Source: Chitinophaga caeni
Lineage (GTDB): Bacteria; Bacteroidota; Bacteroidia; Chitinophagales; Chitinophagaceae
Direction of reading: 5' to 3'
DNA length: 64,000 nucleotides
Assembly (NCBI RefSeq): GCF_002557795.1
Contig: NZ_CP023777.1
Location: 1,442,001-1,506,000, forward strand
A program made the translations under genes and the position numbers. The notes beneath the pieces are model-generated. The model saw only the letters and a list, made by a program, of their open reading frames with translations, had not been told where the DNA came from and made no database searches. How positions within the stretch are numbered: the first letter of the stretch is position 1; every line of letters begins with the position of its first letter. Below, piece by piece: positions 17,495-27,192 of this stretch.

Positions 17495-17944
17495 ATGAAG
17501 AAGTGCCTGCTAGTAATCGGCTTTTGCCTTTTCGTGATGAATAGTTTCTCCCAATCAGCTCCTGACACCGATACGAAGGATTTTGAGCAATTTTGGAGCA
17601 AGTGGCAAACCGCCATCGTAAAAAAGGATTTCAATACGGTAAGCCAGTATATAGATTTTCCCTTGGTCGTGAAAAAGGGTGAAGGTACCAATTCCGTAAT
17701 GACCGTTGCACGGAAGGATTTCACCATTTTTTTCAAACAATTCCTAGATCAGCCCGCACCCGGAACTCCCGGGGAAAACCGCTTCGCTACGTTGAAGGGT
17801 AAAAAGTTGCTTGATGAAGAAGATCGGATGTGGATCGAGAAGGAACTCGCCACCGTGGGGGATTTTGAATTTCAAAAGGTGGATGGAAAGTGGAAATTGA
17901 TCTATATCTACGATATACCCACGGAGACATTCGCCGGGAAGTAG
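17495..17944 (+). CDS. Small exported protein, unknown function
   Basis: 149 residues from ATG 17495 with a signal peptide (MKKCLLVIGFCLFVMNSFSQ). Mature part: FEQFWSKWQTAIVKKDFNTVSQYIDFPLVV ... DFEFQKVDGKWKLIYIYDIP. The helix then strand pattern and the ending KVDGKWKLIYI resemble NTF2/SnoaL-like or DUF4348-like periplasmic domains, but I cannot assign a family firmly. It is monocistronic with a hairpin terminator at 18001. Confidence 0.7.
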   Translation: MKKCLLVIGFCLFVMNSFSQSAPDTDTKDFEQFWSKWQTAIVKKDFNTVSQYIDFPLVVKKGEGTNSVMTVARKDFTIFFKQFLDQPAPGTPGENRFATLKGKKLLDEEDRMWIEKELATVGDFEFQKVDGKWKLIYIYDIPTETFAGK

Positions 17945-18000
17945 CGTTGCACCGGCCACCGGCTGGCAATTTTTACGGATCAATACACTTAATGATATAA

Positions 18001-18028
18001 GCGTAGGCTTCAAAAGCCTGCGCTTTTT
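18001..18028 (+). terminator. Terminator after the small exported protein gene
   Basis: GCGTAGGCTT (18001-18010) pairs with AAGCCTGCGC (18014-18023) with one G-T pair, followed by TTTTT. Confidence 0.8.
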
Positions 18029-18193
18029 ATTTTAAAACTTTGTAAGGATGGAATAATAATCTAATGTTTTAAGATTAGCCAGTGTGCGGAGTATTAAAGA
18101 ATGTATTTAAATGGTTTGTTATATGATGATCGGTTTTTTTCAACCTTCTCCAAATTTCTCAAAATTTATCCTGCAAAAAATATTTTTATGCCG

Positions 18194-18201
18194 TAGTTTT
18201 G
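18194..18201 (+). promoter_or_regulatory. Bacteroidota -7 element of carB
   Basis: TAGTTTTG is a perfect match to TAnnTTTG, 70 bases upstream of the carB start, giving a leader of about 60 bases. A clear -33 TTTG at the usual distance is lacking. I see no attenuator hairpin in the leader. Confidence 0.5.
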
Positions 18202-18270
18202 CACGATTTTTTTGTTCGATAGGACGGGGGAATTGCAATAGGTTTTTCATTTTTTAATATAAAACTAAAA

Positions 18271-21087
18271 ATGCCCAAAGACAACACTATTAAATCTGTT
18301 CTGATCATTGGTTCCGGTCCGATCATCATCGGCCAGGCCTGCGAATTCGACTATTCCGGTTCCCAAGCGGCACGCTCGTTACGGGAAGAAGGTATTAAAG
18401 TGATTTTGATCAACTCGAATCCTGCTACAATCATGACCGACCCCATGATGGCTGACAGGGTTTACTTGTTGCCCTTAACCGTGGAGAGTATAGAACAGAT
18501 TCTGGAAGAAAACCAGATAGATGCTGTTTTACCGACCATGGGCGGCCAAACTGCCCTGAACCTTTGTAAAGAGGTAGAAGAGCTTGGCATATGGGAAAAG
18601 TATAACGTACGATTGATCGGTGTGGATGTGAAGGCCATCGACAAAGCGGAAGACCGCGAACTGTTCCGCCAATGGATGATTGAAATGGGAATTAAAGTTG
18701 CGCCTGCAAAAACGGCCAACTCTTACCTCGAAGGTAAAGAATTTGCCCAGGAGATCGGTTTCCCGTTGGTTATCCGCCCTTCATATACCCTGGGTGGTAC
18801 CGGCGGCGGTTTCGTGCACAGCAAAGATGAACTTGATGAAGCGCTGAACAGGGGCTTGAAAGCTTCCCCTATTCACGAGGTGTTGGTGGAAAAAGCTGTA
18901 TTGGGATGGAAAGAGTTTGAACTGGAATTGTTGCGCGATGCCAATGATAACGTCGTGATCATCTGTACCGTGGAAAACTTTGACCCGATGGGTGTTCATA
19001 CCGGTGATTCCATCACGGTAGCCCCGGCTATGACTTTGAGCGATACCGCGTTCCAGAACATGCGTAACATGGCCATCAGGATGATGCGCGATTTAGGAAA
19101 TTTCGCAGGTGGCTGTAACGTTCAGTTTGCTTTGAACCCGGAGAATGAAGAACTCATCGCCATCGAAATCAACCCGCGTGTTAGCCGCTCTTCGGCTTTG
19201 GCTTCTAAAGCAACGGGTTACCCCATCGCTAAAATCGCTGCAAAATTAGCGATCGGTTACACTTTAGATGAGCTGAAAAACCAAATCACGCAATCAACTT
19301 CTGCATTTTTTGAACCGGCACTCGATTATGTAATCGTCAAAATGCCGCGTTGGAACTTCGATAAATTTAAAGGAGCCGACCAAACCCTGGGATTGCAAAT
19401 GAAATCCGTAGGAGAGGTAATGGCGATCGGCCGCACCTTCCCCGAGGCTTTACAAAAAGCTTGTCAGAGCTTGGAGAACGATGCGATCGGTTTAGGTTAT
19501 TACGGTAAATCCCTGATGAAGAATGAAGAGCTGCTCGAAAAGATCAAAACCCCGACCTGGGATCGTATCTTCCGTTTGAAAGATGCATTGATGGCCGGAG
19601 TGTCCGTAAAATCTATCCACCAGCATACACATATCGATCGTTGGTTCTTACACCAGATCAACGATCTCGTAAATATGGAAAAACAATTGGAGGAACATGA
19701 TCTTGAAACAGTGCCGGTTGGCTTGTTGAAGGATGCTAAGAAATTAGGTTTCTCTGATAAACAATTGGCACACCTCTTCGGAAATTGCACGGAAGATGAT
19801 GTGTACGAAAAACGTAAAGCGCTCAATATCGTCCGTACTTACAAGATGGTAGATACTTGTAGCGCCGAGTTCGAAGCCAAAACGCCTTATTTCTACTCTG
19901 CTTTCGACCAGGAGAATGAAAGCATTGTAACCGGTAAGAAAAAAATCGTTGTACTCGGTTCCGGTCCTAACAGGATCGGTCAAGGTATCGAATTTGATTA
20001 CTGCTGTACGCACGGTTTACAAGCGATCCAGGAATCTGGATACGAAGCCATCATGGTGAACTGTAACCCTGAAACAGTTTCCACGGATTTCGATATGGCC
20101 AATAAGCTGTACTTCGAACCGGTATTCTGGGAGCACCTCTGGGAGATCATCGAACTGGAAAAACCAGAAGGTGTAATCGTTCAGTTGGGTGGCCAAACTG
20201 CCTTGAAACTCGCTCGCAAACTGGAAGAAAAAGGTATCCGCATCATCGGGACTTCTTTTGATAATATGGATATCGCGGAAGACCGCGGCCGTTTCTCCGA
20301 CATGTTGAAAGAGCTGGGTATCCCTTATCCTAAATATGGTACCGCTTACACCACGGATGAAGCGATCGAGGTGGCCAAGGAAGTTGGATACCCTGTTTTG
20401 GTGCGCCCTTCTTATGTACTGGGTGGCCAAAGAATGCGTATCGTGATCAACGAGGAGGAGTTGGAAAAATCTGTACTCAGCCTCCTGAAACATTTACCGG
20501 GCAATAAAATCTTGATCGACCACTTCTTGGATCGTTGCCAGGAGGCGGAAGTGGATGCCATCTTCGATGGGGAAAACTTCCACGTAATGGGCGTGATGGA
20601 GCATATCGAACCGGCCGGTATTCACAGTGGTGATAGTAACGCCGTATTGCCTGCCTTCAACCTGAGCGCGATGGTGGTTACGACGATGGAGTACTACGCT
20701 GAGAAGATCGCCAGGGCCTTGAACATCAAGGGATTGATCAATATCCAGTTTGCCATCAAGGATGGCCAGGTGTATGTGATCGAAGCTAACCCGCGCGCTT
20801 CCCGTACAACGCCGTTTATCGCGAAAGCATACCAAGTTCCTTACCTGAACATCGCTACCAAGGTGATGTTGGGCGCTAAGAAATTGACCGACTTCAACAT
20901 CGAGAAGAAGTTAGAGGGTTTCGCCATCAAGGAACCGGTATTCTCTTTTAACAAATTTCCGAACGTAGTAAAAGAACTAGGTCCTGAAATGAAATCTACC
21001 GGTGAAGCGATCCGCTTTATCAAAGATTTAAGGGATCCTTACTTCAGGACTTTGTACAAGGAGAAAAGTATGTACTTAAGTAAGTAA
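18271..21087 (+). CDS. carB: Carbamoyl-phosphate synthase large subunit lacking the allosteric domain
   Basis: 938 residues (E. coli CarB 1073). The N-terminal carboxyphosphate half starts [21 protein letters not shown]; the second half repeats it at about residue 556 ([20 protein letters not shown]). Both ATP-grasp domains are complete ([11 protein letters not shown] and [35 protein letters not shown] and [23 protein letters not shown]). The protein stops after [13 protein letters not shown], where E. coli CarB begins its MGS-like domain that binds UMP and ornithine. It makes carbamoyl phosphate for pyrimidines and arginine. carA is not in this window. Ends at a strong terminator. Confidence 0.97.
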   Translation: MPKDNTIKSVLIIGSGPIIIGQACEFDYSGSQAARSLREEGIKVILINSNPATIMTDPMMADRVYLLPLTVESIEQILEENQIDAVLPTMGGQTALNLCKEVEELGIWEKYNVRLIGVDVKAIDKAEDRELFRQWMIEMGIKVAPAKTANSYLEGKEFAQEIGFPLVIRPSYTLGGTGGGFVHSKDELDEALNRGLKASPIHEVLVEKAVLGWKEFELELLRDANDNVVIICTVENFDPMGVHTGDSITVAPAMTLSDTAFQNMRNMAIRMMRDLGNFAGGCNVQFALNPENEELIAIEINPRVSRSSALASKATGYPIAKIAAKLAIGYTLDELKNQITQSTSAFFEPALDYVIVKMPRWNFDKFKGADQTLGLQMKSVGEVMAIGRTFPEALQKACQSLENDAIGLGYYGKSLMKNEELLEKIKTPTWDRIFRLKDALMAGVSVKSIHQHTHIDRWFLHQINDLVNMEKQLEEHDLETVPVGLLKDAKKLGFSDKQLAHLFGNCTEDDVYEKRKALNIVRTYKMVDTCSAEFEAKTPYFYSAFDQENESIVTGKKKIVVLGSGPNRIGQGIEFDYCCTHGLQAIQESGYEAIMVNCNPETVSTDFDMANKLYFEPVFWEHLWEIIELEKPEGVIVQLGGQTALKLARKLEEKGIRIIGTSFDNMDIAEDRGRFSDMLKELGIPYPKYGTAYTTDEAIEVAKEVGYPVLVRPSYVLGGQRMRIVINEEELEKSVLSLLKHLPGNKILIDHFLDRCQEAEVDAIFDGENFHVMGVMEHIEPAGIHSGDSNAVLPAFNLSAMVVTTMEYYAEKIARALNIKGLINIQFAIKDGQVYVIEANPRASRTTPFIAKAYQVPYLNIATKVMLGAKKLTDFNIEKKLEGFAIKEPVFSFNKFPNVVKELGPEMKSTGEAIRFIKDLRDPYFRTLYKEKSMYLSK

Positions 21088-21108
21088 ATTCTTTATAATA
21101 ATGTTTTG

Positions 21109-21147
21109 AAAAGTCCTGCTAGCAAGCGTTAGCAGGACTTTTATTTT
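21109..21147 (+). terminator. Terminator of carB
   Basis: AAAAGTCCTGCT (21109-21120) pairs perfectly with 21131-21142, with T-rich sequence following. Confidence 0.88.
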
Positions 21148-21204
21148 CCCGTGGGTTTTTGTTAATGTTGGTTTTACTACGATGAAATTTTCTTAATTTA
21201 TGAG

Positions 21205-23259
21205 ATGAATCGTTTTGTTAACCCGTGGCACCGGGCGCCACTCCTACGCCTGTTGTTGCCATTCCTGTTAGGCGTAATCTGCGCCCTAAATATCGAGTTG
21301 GAATTGCAATGGCTGCCTTGTTTGTGGTTGCCCACCTTAATCCACGTTTTAAGCTGGAAATACTTAGCTATCCAATGGAGATACCGCCTGCGATCTTTGC
21401 CGGGGATAGGGATCGTATGCCTGTACTTTTGTTTAGGCGCTATGGCGGTAATTTCAGCAGATACCAGGCGGGCTCCGGCGTATATCAACAACATCAAGGG
21501 AAATGCTTTTGGATGGGTCGTTGAAATTCTAGAAGATCCGTTGCCAGGCGCCCGCTCCGCGAAATCATTAGTGAAAGTCAGGGCCTGCCTTCGCCAAGAC
21601 GGGCTATTTGAAAAAGCTACGGGAAAGATAATGTTGTATTGGAGTTTAGATAGTCGCCTTCCCGGGATGGGGGAATGTGTGCTTATCCAAAATCGACTGG
21701 AGAGCTTTGCTCCAAATGGTAATCCTGGGGCTTTTGAATATAAAGATTACATGGCTTTACGGCGGGTATACCATCAACAATATATTCCCACTAAAAAATG
21801 GCGGCTTGTAAGTCATGCGAACCCCTATAAAATTACTTGGCAATTGAACAGGGTTAAAAGCTATTGTTTACAAGTTTTAAGGAAATATATACCCGGGAAG
21901 CAAGTTGGTTTGGCCGAAGCTTTACTGCTTGGCTACCGGGCCGACTTGGCCAGGTCGGCTATTGCTGGTTACGCAGGAACGGGAATCATACATATTATTG
22001 CTATTTCGGGTTTACACCTCGGGCTAATTTACCTATCATTATTGAAGCTGTTAACGATGGTATTACCCGGTAACCGGGGAAGGATATTGAAGGGCTTGAT
22101 TATCATTATTATTTTATGGCTATTTTCATTAATAACCGGGGGAAGTCCGTCAGTACTACGTTCTGCACTTATGTTCAGCTTGGTAGTTACCGGGAAGTTC
22201 TGGGTAACGAGGCGCGGATTTATATTTAATACGCTGGCGGCCTCCGCTTTTTTCCTCGTTTTATATGAACCGTATTATCTTCTGAATGTAGGTTTTCAAC
22301 TCTCATACATAGCGGTGTTAAGCATCTTGTTATTCCAGCCGGTGGTTGCTGGTTTATGGAAACCAAAGCTGTTACCAATGAAGAAAATTTGGGAATTGAT
22401 TTCCGTGACATTAGCTGCACAGGTAGGCACCTTGCCGATCTGTTTATTTTACTTTCATCAATTCCCGCTTTATTTCTTACCGGCAAATTTGTTAAGCATT
22501 CCTGCGGCGACAATTATTTTGTATAGTTTATTGTTGCTAATGCTATGCTCTTGGATGCCTTTCGCTGCAAAAATTCTTGGTATGATATCAGGAAATTTGA
22601 TTCAATATTTTGATACCTATAACCAGTTATTGTATCACCTACCCGCTGCCGTAATTGAAAATATCCGCCTCGATAGGTTAGGCTTATTCATTAGCATTTT
22701 CCTGGTCATATTTCTATTATTAGCCTGGAAGTATACCCTGAGATGGGCTGCTTGGTCCTGCTTATATTGTATCCTGGCCTTAATAGGGAACTTAAGATGG
22801 AAACAATACCTGGAGGCACATCAAAGGAAGTTCATTATTTATAATTGCAGGGATGCATTGGTTATGGACTTAATATCTGGAAGCGATGCATTTACAAACC
22901 GGGTAAAAGAAATACCTGCAAGTGTTGTTCAAGCAAGAAAGGCATTGGGCATACGAAAATTGACACATATAAATAATTTTGCATTTAATGCAGATGGGTT
23001 AAAAGTACTGGTGATTAATAGCACATTTACCCGGCCATCGGCAGGGAGAGGTAAAAAGGTCGAGTTGGATTATATCGTGATTACCCGGGGAGCAAAGTTG
23101 CATATGGAAGCGTTAACATCCGTTTACACATGTAAAATGATAATATTTGACAGCCGTTTACATATCAGGCAAGTAGAAAAATGGAAAAGTGAATGTAACA
23201 AATTAACTTTGCGCAACTTTTCTATTCAACGCGAAGGAGCGTTTGTAATAAACTTCTAA
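21205..23259 (+). CDS. ComEC/Rec2-family membrane protein
   Basis: 684 residues, strongly hydrophobic with about ten membrane segments. An N-terminal DUF4131-like part (about 1-190, including GAFEYKDYMALRRVYHQQYI) is followed by the competence domain (about 220-500) with the hallmark GIIHIIAISGLHLGLIYLSL and SVLRSALMFSLV. In ComEC this forms the DNA-uptake channel of the inner membrane. The C-terminal part (FIIYNCRDALVMDLISGS...) is short and lacks a recognisable HxHxDH metallo-beta-lactamase motif, so the nuclease-like domain of longer ComECs is missing or degenerate. purH starts 13 bases after its stop. Confidence 0.85.
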   Translation: MNRFVNPWHRAPLLRLLLPFLLGVICALNIELELQWLPCLWLPTLIHVLSWKYLAIQWRYRLRSLPGIGIVCLYFCLGAMAVISADTRRAPAYINNIKGNAFGWVVEILEDPLPGARSAKSLVKVRACLRQDGLFEKATGKIMLYWSLDSRLPGMGECVLIQNRLESFAPNGNPGAFEYKDYMALRRVYHQQYIPTKKWRLVSHANPYKITWQLNRVKSYCLQVLRKYIPGKQVGLAEALLLGYRADLARSAIAGYAGTGIIHIIAISGLHLGLIYLSLLKLLTMVLPGNRGRILKGLIIIIILWLFSLITGGSPSVLRSALMFSLVVTGKFWVTRRGFIFNTLAASAFFLVLYEPYYLLNVGFQLSYIAVLSILLFQPVVAGLWKPKLLPMKKIWELISVTLAAQVGTLPICLFYFHQFPLYFLPANLLSIPAATIILYSLLLLMLCSWMPFAAKILGMISGNLIQYFDTYNQLLYHLPAAVIENIRLDRLGLFISIFLVIFLLLAWKYTLRWAAWSCLYCILALIGNLRWKQYLEAHQRKFIIYNCRDALVMDLISGSDAFTNRVKEIPASVVQARKALGIRKLTHINNFAFNADGLKVLVINSTFTRPSAGRGKKVELDYIVITRGAKLHMEALTSVYTCKMIIFDSRLHIRQVEKWKSECNKLTLRNFSIQREGAFVINF

Positions 23260-23272
23260 TAATTTCAGTTCA

Positions 23273-24790
23273 ATGCAAAAGCAAATTAAATCGGCCCTGA
23301 TCTCCGTTTTCTATAAAGACAACCTGGAGAATATCGTAAAGAAATTAGGGGAACAAGGCGTAACTATTTACTCTACGGGTGGTACCCAAACATTCATTGA
23401 ATCTCAAGGGGTGCCTTGCGTAGCGGTGGAATCGCTCACTGCCTATCCTTCAATTTTAGGTGGCCGCGTTAAAACTTTGCATCCAAAAGTGTTTGGCGGT
23501 ATTTTGGCCCGCAGGGAAAATCCACAAGACTTGGAGCAGTTGAAACAATACGAAATCCCTGAAATCGACCTTGTAATTGTAGATTTATACCCATTCGAAG
23601 AAACCGTTAAGAATACAAGTGAAGAACAGGCTATTATCGAAAAAATAGATATCGGCGGTGTTTCTTTGATCCGTGCAGCCGGTAAAAATTATAAAGACGT
23701 TGTCATTGTAGCTTCGAAGGATCAATATGCCGATCTTGAAAAAGCGCTGGTTGAAAATAATGGTGCTACTAATTTGCAAGAACGTAGGCAATTTGCTGCA
23801 AAAGCCTTCGAAGTTTGCGCTCATTACGATGTGGCCATCGCGCAATATTTCCTCAAAGAAGCGGAAACAACCGATTATTTCCAGGTTTCCGTTCCGGTAG
23901 GGCAAGTATGCCGCTACGGAGAAAATCCACACCAGCAAGGTACCTACTTCGGTAAGTTGGACGAAACGTTCAATAAATTGCACGGTAAAGAGCTTTCGTA
24001 CAACAATATGGTGGATGTGGATGCTGCTTGCCAGTTGATCAACGAGTTTGAAGAAACAACTTTCGCGGTGATCAAGCATACAAACGTTTGTGGAATTGCT
24101 TCCCGTTCAACATTGAAAGAAGCTTGGGTCGATGCCTTGGCAGGTGATAAAGAAAGCGCTTTCGGTGGTGTTTTAGTTTGTAATGTCAATGTAGATAAAG
24201 AAACAGCAGCTTTGGTAAATGAGATTTTCTTCGAAATCTTGATCGCTCCCGGTTTTGATCAAGAGGCATTAGAGATATTACAATCCAAGAAAAATCGTAT
24301 CCTGTTGCAGCAGAAACAAGCCGTGAAGCCTGCTTCCATGTTTAAAAATGTATTGGGCGGCGTATTGGTGCAGGACAATGATGAAGGCAATTACAAAGAG
24401 TGGAATGAAGTGGGTGCGCAAGCAGCTACAGCAGCCCAAAAAGCGGATCTTGCTTTCGCGAATATCGTTTGTAAACACCTGAAATCCAATGCTATCGCTT
24501 TAGTAAAGAATAAGCAATTGGTTGGTAAAGGCTGTGGTCAAACTTCCAGGATCGATGCACTGCGTCATGCGATTGAGAAAGCGGGTCAATTCCAATTTGA
24601 TCTAAATGGCGCCGTGATGGCATCCGATGCATTCTTCCCCTTCAATGATTGTGTCAGTATTGCACACGAAGCCGGGATTACTGCCGTGATCCAGCCGGGT
24701 GGTTCCATCAGGGACAATGATTCTATCGATTTTGCCAAACAAAATGGTATGGCGATGGTAATCACAGGCATGCGCCATTTCAGGCACTGA
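23273..24790 (+). CDS. purH: Bifunctional AICAR transformylase / IMP cyclohydrolase
   Basis: 505 residues, typical length. The N-terminal MGS-like IMP cyclohydrolase domain (about 1-195) has LISVFYKDNLENIVKKL, YSTGGTQTFIESQGV, GGRVKTLHPKVFGGILARR and the IDIGGVSLIRAAGKNY motif. The C-terminal transformylase has RYGENPHQQGTYF, KELSYNNMVDVDAA, VIKHTNVCGIA, and the ending SDAFFPFNDCVSIAHEAGITAVIQPGGSIRDNDSIDFA. It catalyses the last two steps of IMP synthesis. Possibly co-transcribed with the comEC-like gene 13 bases upstream. Confidence 0.97.
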   Translation: MQKQIKSALISVFYKDNLENIVKKLGEQGVTIYSTGGTQTFIESQGVPCVAVESLTAYPSILGGRVKTLHPKVFGGILARRENPQDLEQLKQYEIPEIDLVIVDLYPFEETVKNTSEEQAIIEKIDIGGVSLIRAAGKNYKDVVIVASKDQYADLEKALVENNGATNLQERRQFAAKAFEVCAHYDVAIAQYFLKEAETTDYFQVSVPVGQVCRYGENPHQQGTYFGKLDETFNKLHGKELSYNNMVDVDAACQLINEFEETTFAVIKHTNVCGIASRSTLKEAWVDALAGDKESAFGGVLVCNVNVDKETAALVNEIFFEILIAPGFDQEALEILQSKKNRILLQQKQAVKPASMFKNVLGGVLVQDNDEGNYKEWNEVGAQAATAAQKADLAFANIVCKHLKSNAIALVKNKQLVGKGCGQTSRIDALRHAIEKAGQFQFDLNGAVMASDAFFPFNDCVSIAHEAGITAVIQPGGSIRDNDSIDFAKQNGMAMVITGMRHFRH

Positions 24791-24821
24791 TAATTTAAAA
24801 TAGAGAGGAGAATCTCCATAT

Positions 24822-24861
24822 AAAGCGCCTTGGTAATCAGTACCGAGGCGCTTTCATTTTT
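24822..24861 (+). terminator. Terminator of purH
   Basis: AAAGCGCCTTGGTA (24822-24835) pairs with TACCGAGGCGCTTT (24841-24854), one G-T pair, then T-rich. Confidence 0.88.
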
Positions 24862-24922
24862 AGTGGTTTTAACAGGCTGTTTCAAAAAAAATGGTTACTT
24901 TGGAAGGGTATTTTCGATCTAG

Positions 24923-25498
24923 ATGAAGTTTATTCAAGAGAACATATTGCAAGACGCCAGCGATGATTCCCTCATCCGGAAATATAAATCCACGGGGGAA
25001 TTAGATTATTTGGCTGCCTTGTACCAACGCTATATGGGCCTTGTTTACGGGGTATGCTTGAAATACTTCGATGAAGAATCTAGTAAGGATGCCGTAATGC
25101 TAATATTCGAGGAGTTAATCCAAAAGCTAAAGCAACATGAAGTGCAAAATTTTAAGAGCTGGCTCCACGTGCTCACGCGCAACCATTGCCTTATGAAAAT
25201 ACGCTCCGCTAAAAATAAGGAATCACTCGTAATTACCGGTCACCCGGTTATGGAATCAGGGGAAATTCAACATCATGAAAATGGAAATAACCTGGAAGAT
25301 AATCTCCAGGCGATGGAAAAATGCCTTGAAACATTGCCTGTAGAGCAAAAAGAAAGCGTTAACCTGTTTTATTTACAAGAAAAAAGTTACAGGGAAATCG
25401 TGTCTATCACGGGTTATGAGATGAATAAAGTAAAAAGCTATATACAGAACGGCAAAAGAAATTTAAAAAATTGCATGGATAAACAGCATGGCCAATAG
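24923..25498 (+). CDS. ECF-type RNA polymerase sigma-70 factor
   Basis: 191 residues. Region 2: YLAALYQRYMGLVYGVCLKYFDEESSKDAVMLIFEELIQKL and FKSWLHVLTRNHCLMKIR (about 30-95). Region 4: LETLPVEQKESVNLFYLQEKSYREIVSITGYEMNKVKSYIQNGKRNLKNCM (about 135-185). The stop codon overlaps the start of the following anti-sigma-like gene (start 25488), so the two are translationally coupled. Regulon unknown. Confidence 0.9.
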   Translation: MKFIQENILQDASDDSLIRKYKSTGELDYLAALYQRYMGLVYGVCLKYFDEESSKDAVMLIFEELIQKLKQHEVQNFKSWLHVLTRNHCLMKIRSAKNKESLVITGHPVMESGEIQHHENGNNLEDNLQAMEKCLETLPVEQKESVNLFYLQEKSYREIVSITGYEMNKVKSYIQNGKRNLKNCMDKQHGQ

Positions 25499-26894
25499 TA
25501 ATCAACATATTGAACCTACCCCGCAAAACATCCAAAAGTACCTCGATGGGAAATTGGATGATAAGGCTATGCATGACCTGGAAAGACAAGCTTTGGATGA
25601 TCCCTTCTTAGCGGAAGCCCTGGAAGGTTACGCGGAAAGGGATTTTGATCAATCTAAAAACCTGGATGATCTGAATGCCCGCTTGCAAGCCAGGGTCGTG
25701 GAAAGTGGTGGCTCCGAAATGCCGTTGATCGTAAACATTAATAAGAAAAGAAAGGTTGATTACCGTTGGGCAGCAGCGGCAGTAATCCTCGTACTCTTAT
25801 CTGTCGGCTCTTTCTGGGTATGGGAAAGGGAAACAGGAAATAGCGCCAAGGTGGCCCAGGAAATTGTTGTTGCACCGAAAGTTGAGAAGGACAGCGTTAG
25901 TAATTCTCCCGGTGTAGATAATGTAGATAATGTTAGGCTAAGAGAGAAATCCAGTCCTAAAGAAATTAAGGAAGACAATAAGGCAATCAAGGATGCAAAA
26001 CCTGAACAACCGCCGTTTGAAGGAGAGGCAAAGCCTAACAAGGCAGAGGCGCCGCCCGCAATGTCGGAAGTAAGTCCTGCCGCGCGGGATGCAAAACAGG
26101 CTTACGCTAAGCGGGAAGGAAATAGCGCCGGGTTGATGCAATACAAGGCGAAAATGCCAAGTAAAAATGCAGGTAGGCAAATTGCATTCGGCTTAAAACC
26201 TAATAAGATAGATACGATTCTTATCATGAGATCCACTGCAGCTAGCTACCTTGACACGATAGGTGAGATGAAAGGAAAGTTGATAGGTAAAGAATTAGAA
26301 TATGGAAATGGTAAATATGTGGATGCATACCTTGTAGATAAATTCACCAATGATGCGATTGCCAATGTGCTGATTAAAAGCAAAAGCAATCAAAGTTATA
26401 CCCGCACCGACTCCTCGGGGAAATTTAGAATGCTGGTTGATGATGCCGGGGATCAGAACTTGACCTTTGCGATGCAAGGTTTTGATGATAAACGGGTGGA
26501 GTTAAATAACCGTAATCAAGATTTATTTGTTTACCTGGATAGGAAAGGGAAAGGATTTTATGGCAATGCCGGGAATGGTGATATAGAAATGAATGAACCT
26601 ATTCAAATTACTGCCATAGGCACAAGTCCACTAATTGGAAGGGATGCTTATAAACTGTATCTCGCCACACAACTTCATCATGCCGGGCTTCCTTCAAAAA
26701 GCGGTACCATGATGTTCTCATTTAAAGTGAAAGGAAATAGTGGTGAAGTTTCGGGATTGAAGTTTTTGAAAAGTATTTCAGCCGAGTATGACAGGGCTGT
26801 TAAAAAGATAATCGAAAAGGGTTCAAATTGGCAAGTGCCCGCAGATGGTAGCGATACAGAAGTACACGTTACCTGGAAACTCTATACAAAATAA
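25488..26894 (+). CDS. Anti-sigma-like membrane protein with CarboxypepD-like and TonB-C-like periplasmic segments
   Basis: 468 residues. The cytoplasmic N-terminus has the motif IQKYLDGKLDDKAMHDLERQALDDPFLAEALEGYA (about 14-48), common in Bacteroidota anti-sigma proteins. A single membrane helix follows (WAAAAVILVLLSVGSFWVW, about 88-106). Beyond a Lys/Pro/Ala-rich linker lies a carboxypeptidase-regulatory-like beta domain (about 275-350: YLVDKFTNDAIANVLIKS, TRTDSSGKFRMLV). The last ~70 residues (MMFSFKVKGNSGEVSGLKFLKSISAEYDRAVKKIIEKGSNWQVPA) follow the TonB C-terminal pattern. It likely holds the overlapping sigma factor until a periplasmic cue. A TonB-like function is inference. Confidence 0.75.
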   Translation: MANSNQHIEPTPQNIQKYLDGKLDDKAMHDLERQALDDPFLAEALEGYAERDFDQSKNLDDLNARLQARVVESGGSEMPLIVNINKKRKVDYRWAAAAVILVLLSVGSFWVWERETGNSAKVAQEIVVAPKVEKDSVSNSPGVDNVDNVRLREKSSPKEIKEDNKAIKDAKPEQPPFEGEAKPNKAEAPPAMSEVSPAARDAKQAYAKREGNSAGLMQYKAKMPSKNAGRQIAFGLKPNKIDTILIMRSTAASYLDTIGEMKGKLIGKELEYGNGKYVDAYLVDKFTNDAIANVLIKSKSNQSYTRTDSSGKFRMLVDDAGDQNLTFAMQGFDDKRVELNNRNQDLFVYLDRKGKGFYGNAGNGDIEMNEPIQITAIGTSPLIGRDAYKLYLATQLHHAGLPSKSGTMMFSFKVKGNSGEVSGLKFLKSISAEYDRAVKKIIEKGSNWQVPADGSDTEVHVTWKLYTK

Positions 26895-27070
26895 TCCCCG
26901 GGAATAGCTATCCGCCATGTTTCAATAATCGAGAAATACCGTTAACCGCATGTTTACTCCACCATCATTATTGAATGATCTATTATTAAAATAATTGAAC
27001 TATATAATTTAAATTATTTTAATAATAAAAAATTGAGCCTGAACTTTACAGTCTTGTTTATAATTAAAAA
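26895..27070. other. AT-rich spacer before mobile-element copy 2
   Basis: Very AT-rich spacer, including an ATTATTTTAATAATAA-type stretch near 27010. No gene seen. It probably contained the original promoter of the aldo/keto reductase, now separated from it by the element. Confidence 0.4.
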
Positions 27071-27184
27071 GCATTGTTGTCCGACTAAAAATGCTTTAAA
27101 GGGGCAGATGAACATTGAATCGAACTATTGAGGGATCAAATTGCTCCCCGGTTAAAATTTAGTCGGACAACAATGATTAAAAAC
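27062..27184. mobile_element. MITE-like element, copy 2, internally deleted
   Basis: The element proper is 27071-27175 (105 bp). The two 18-bp ends are perfect inverted repeats (CATTGTTGTCCGACTAAA and complement). The 9-bp flanks ATTAAAAAG (27062-27070) and ATTAAAAAC (27176-27184) match at 8 of 9. It keeps about 30 bp of the left end and 75 bp of the right end of the longer copies and lacks the central ~200 bp. It ends 17 bases before the start codon of the broken aldo/keto reductase. Confidence 0.85.
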
Positions 27185-27192
27185 CATAAAAT

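Noticed and set aside
20017..20493. 158-codon minus-strand frame within carB
   Set aside because: Shadow of a strongly coding region; long antisense frames are expected in such codon usage.
26997..27035. AT-rich palindrome-like sequence before mobile-element copy 2
   Set aside because: Low-complexity A/T sequence produces such symmetry by chance; no T-run or gene context makes it a terminator.
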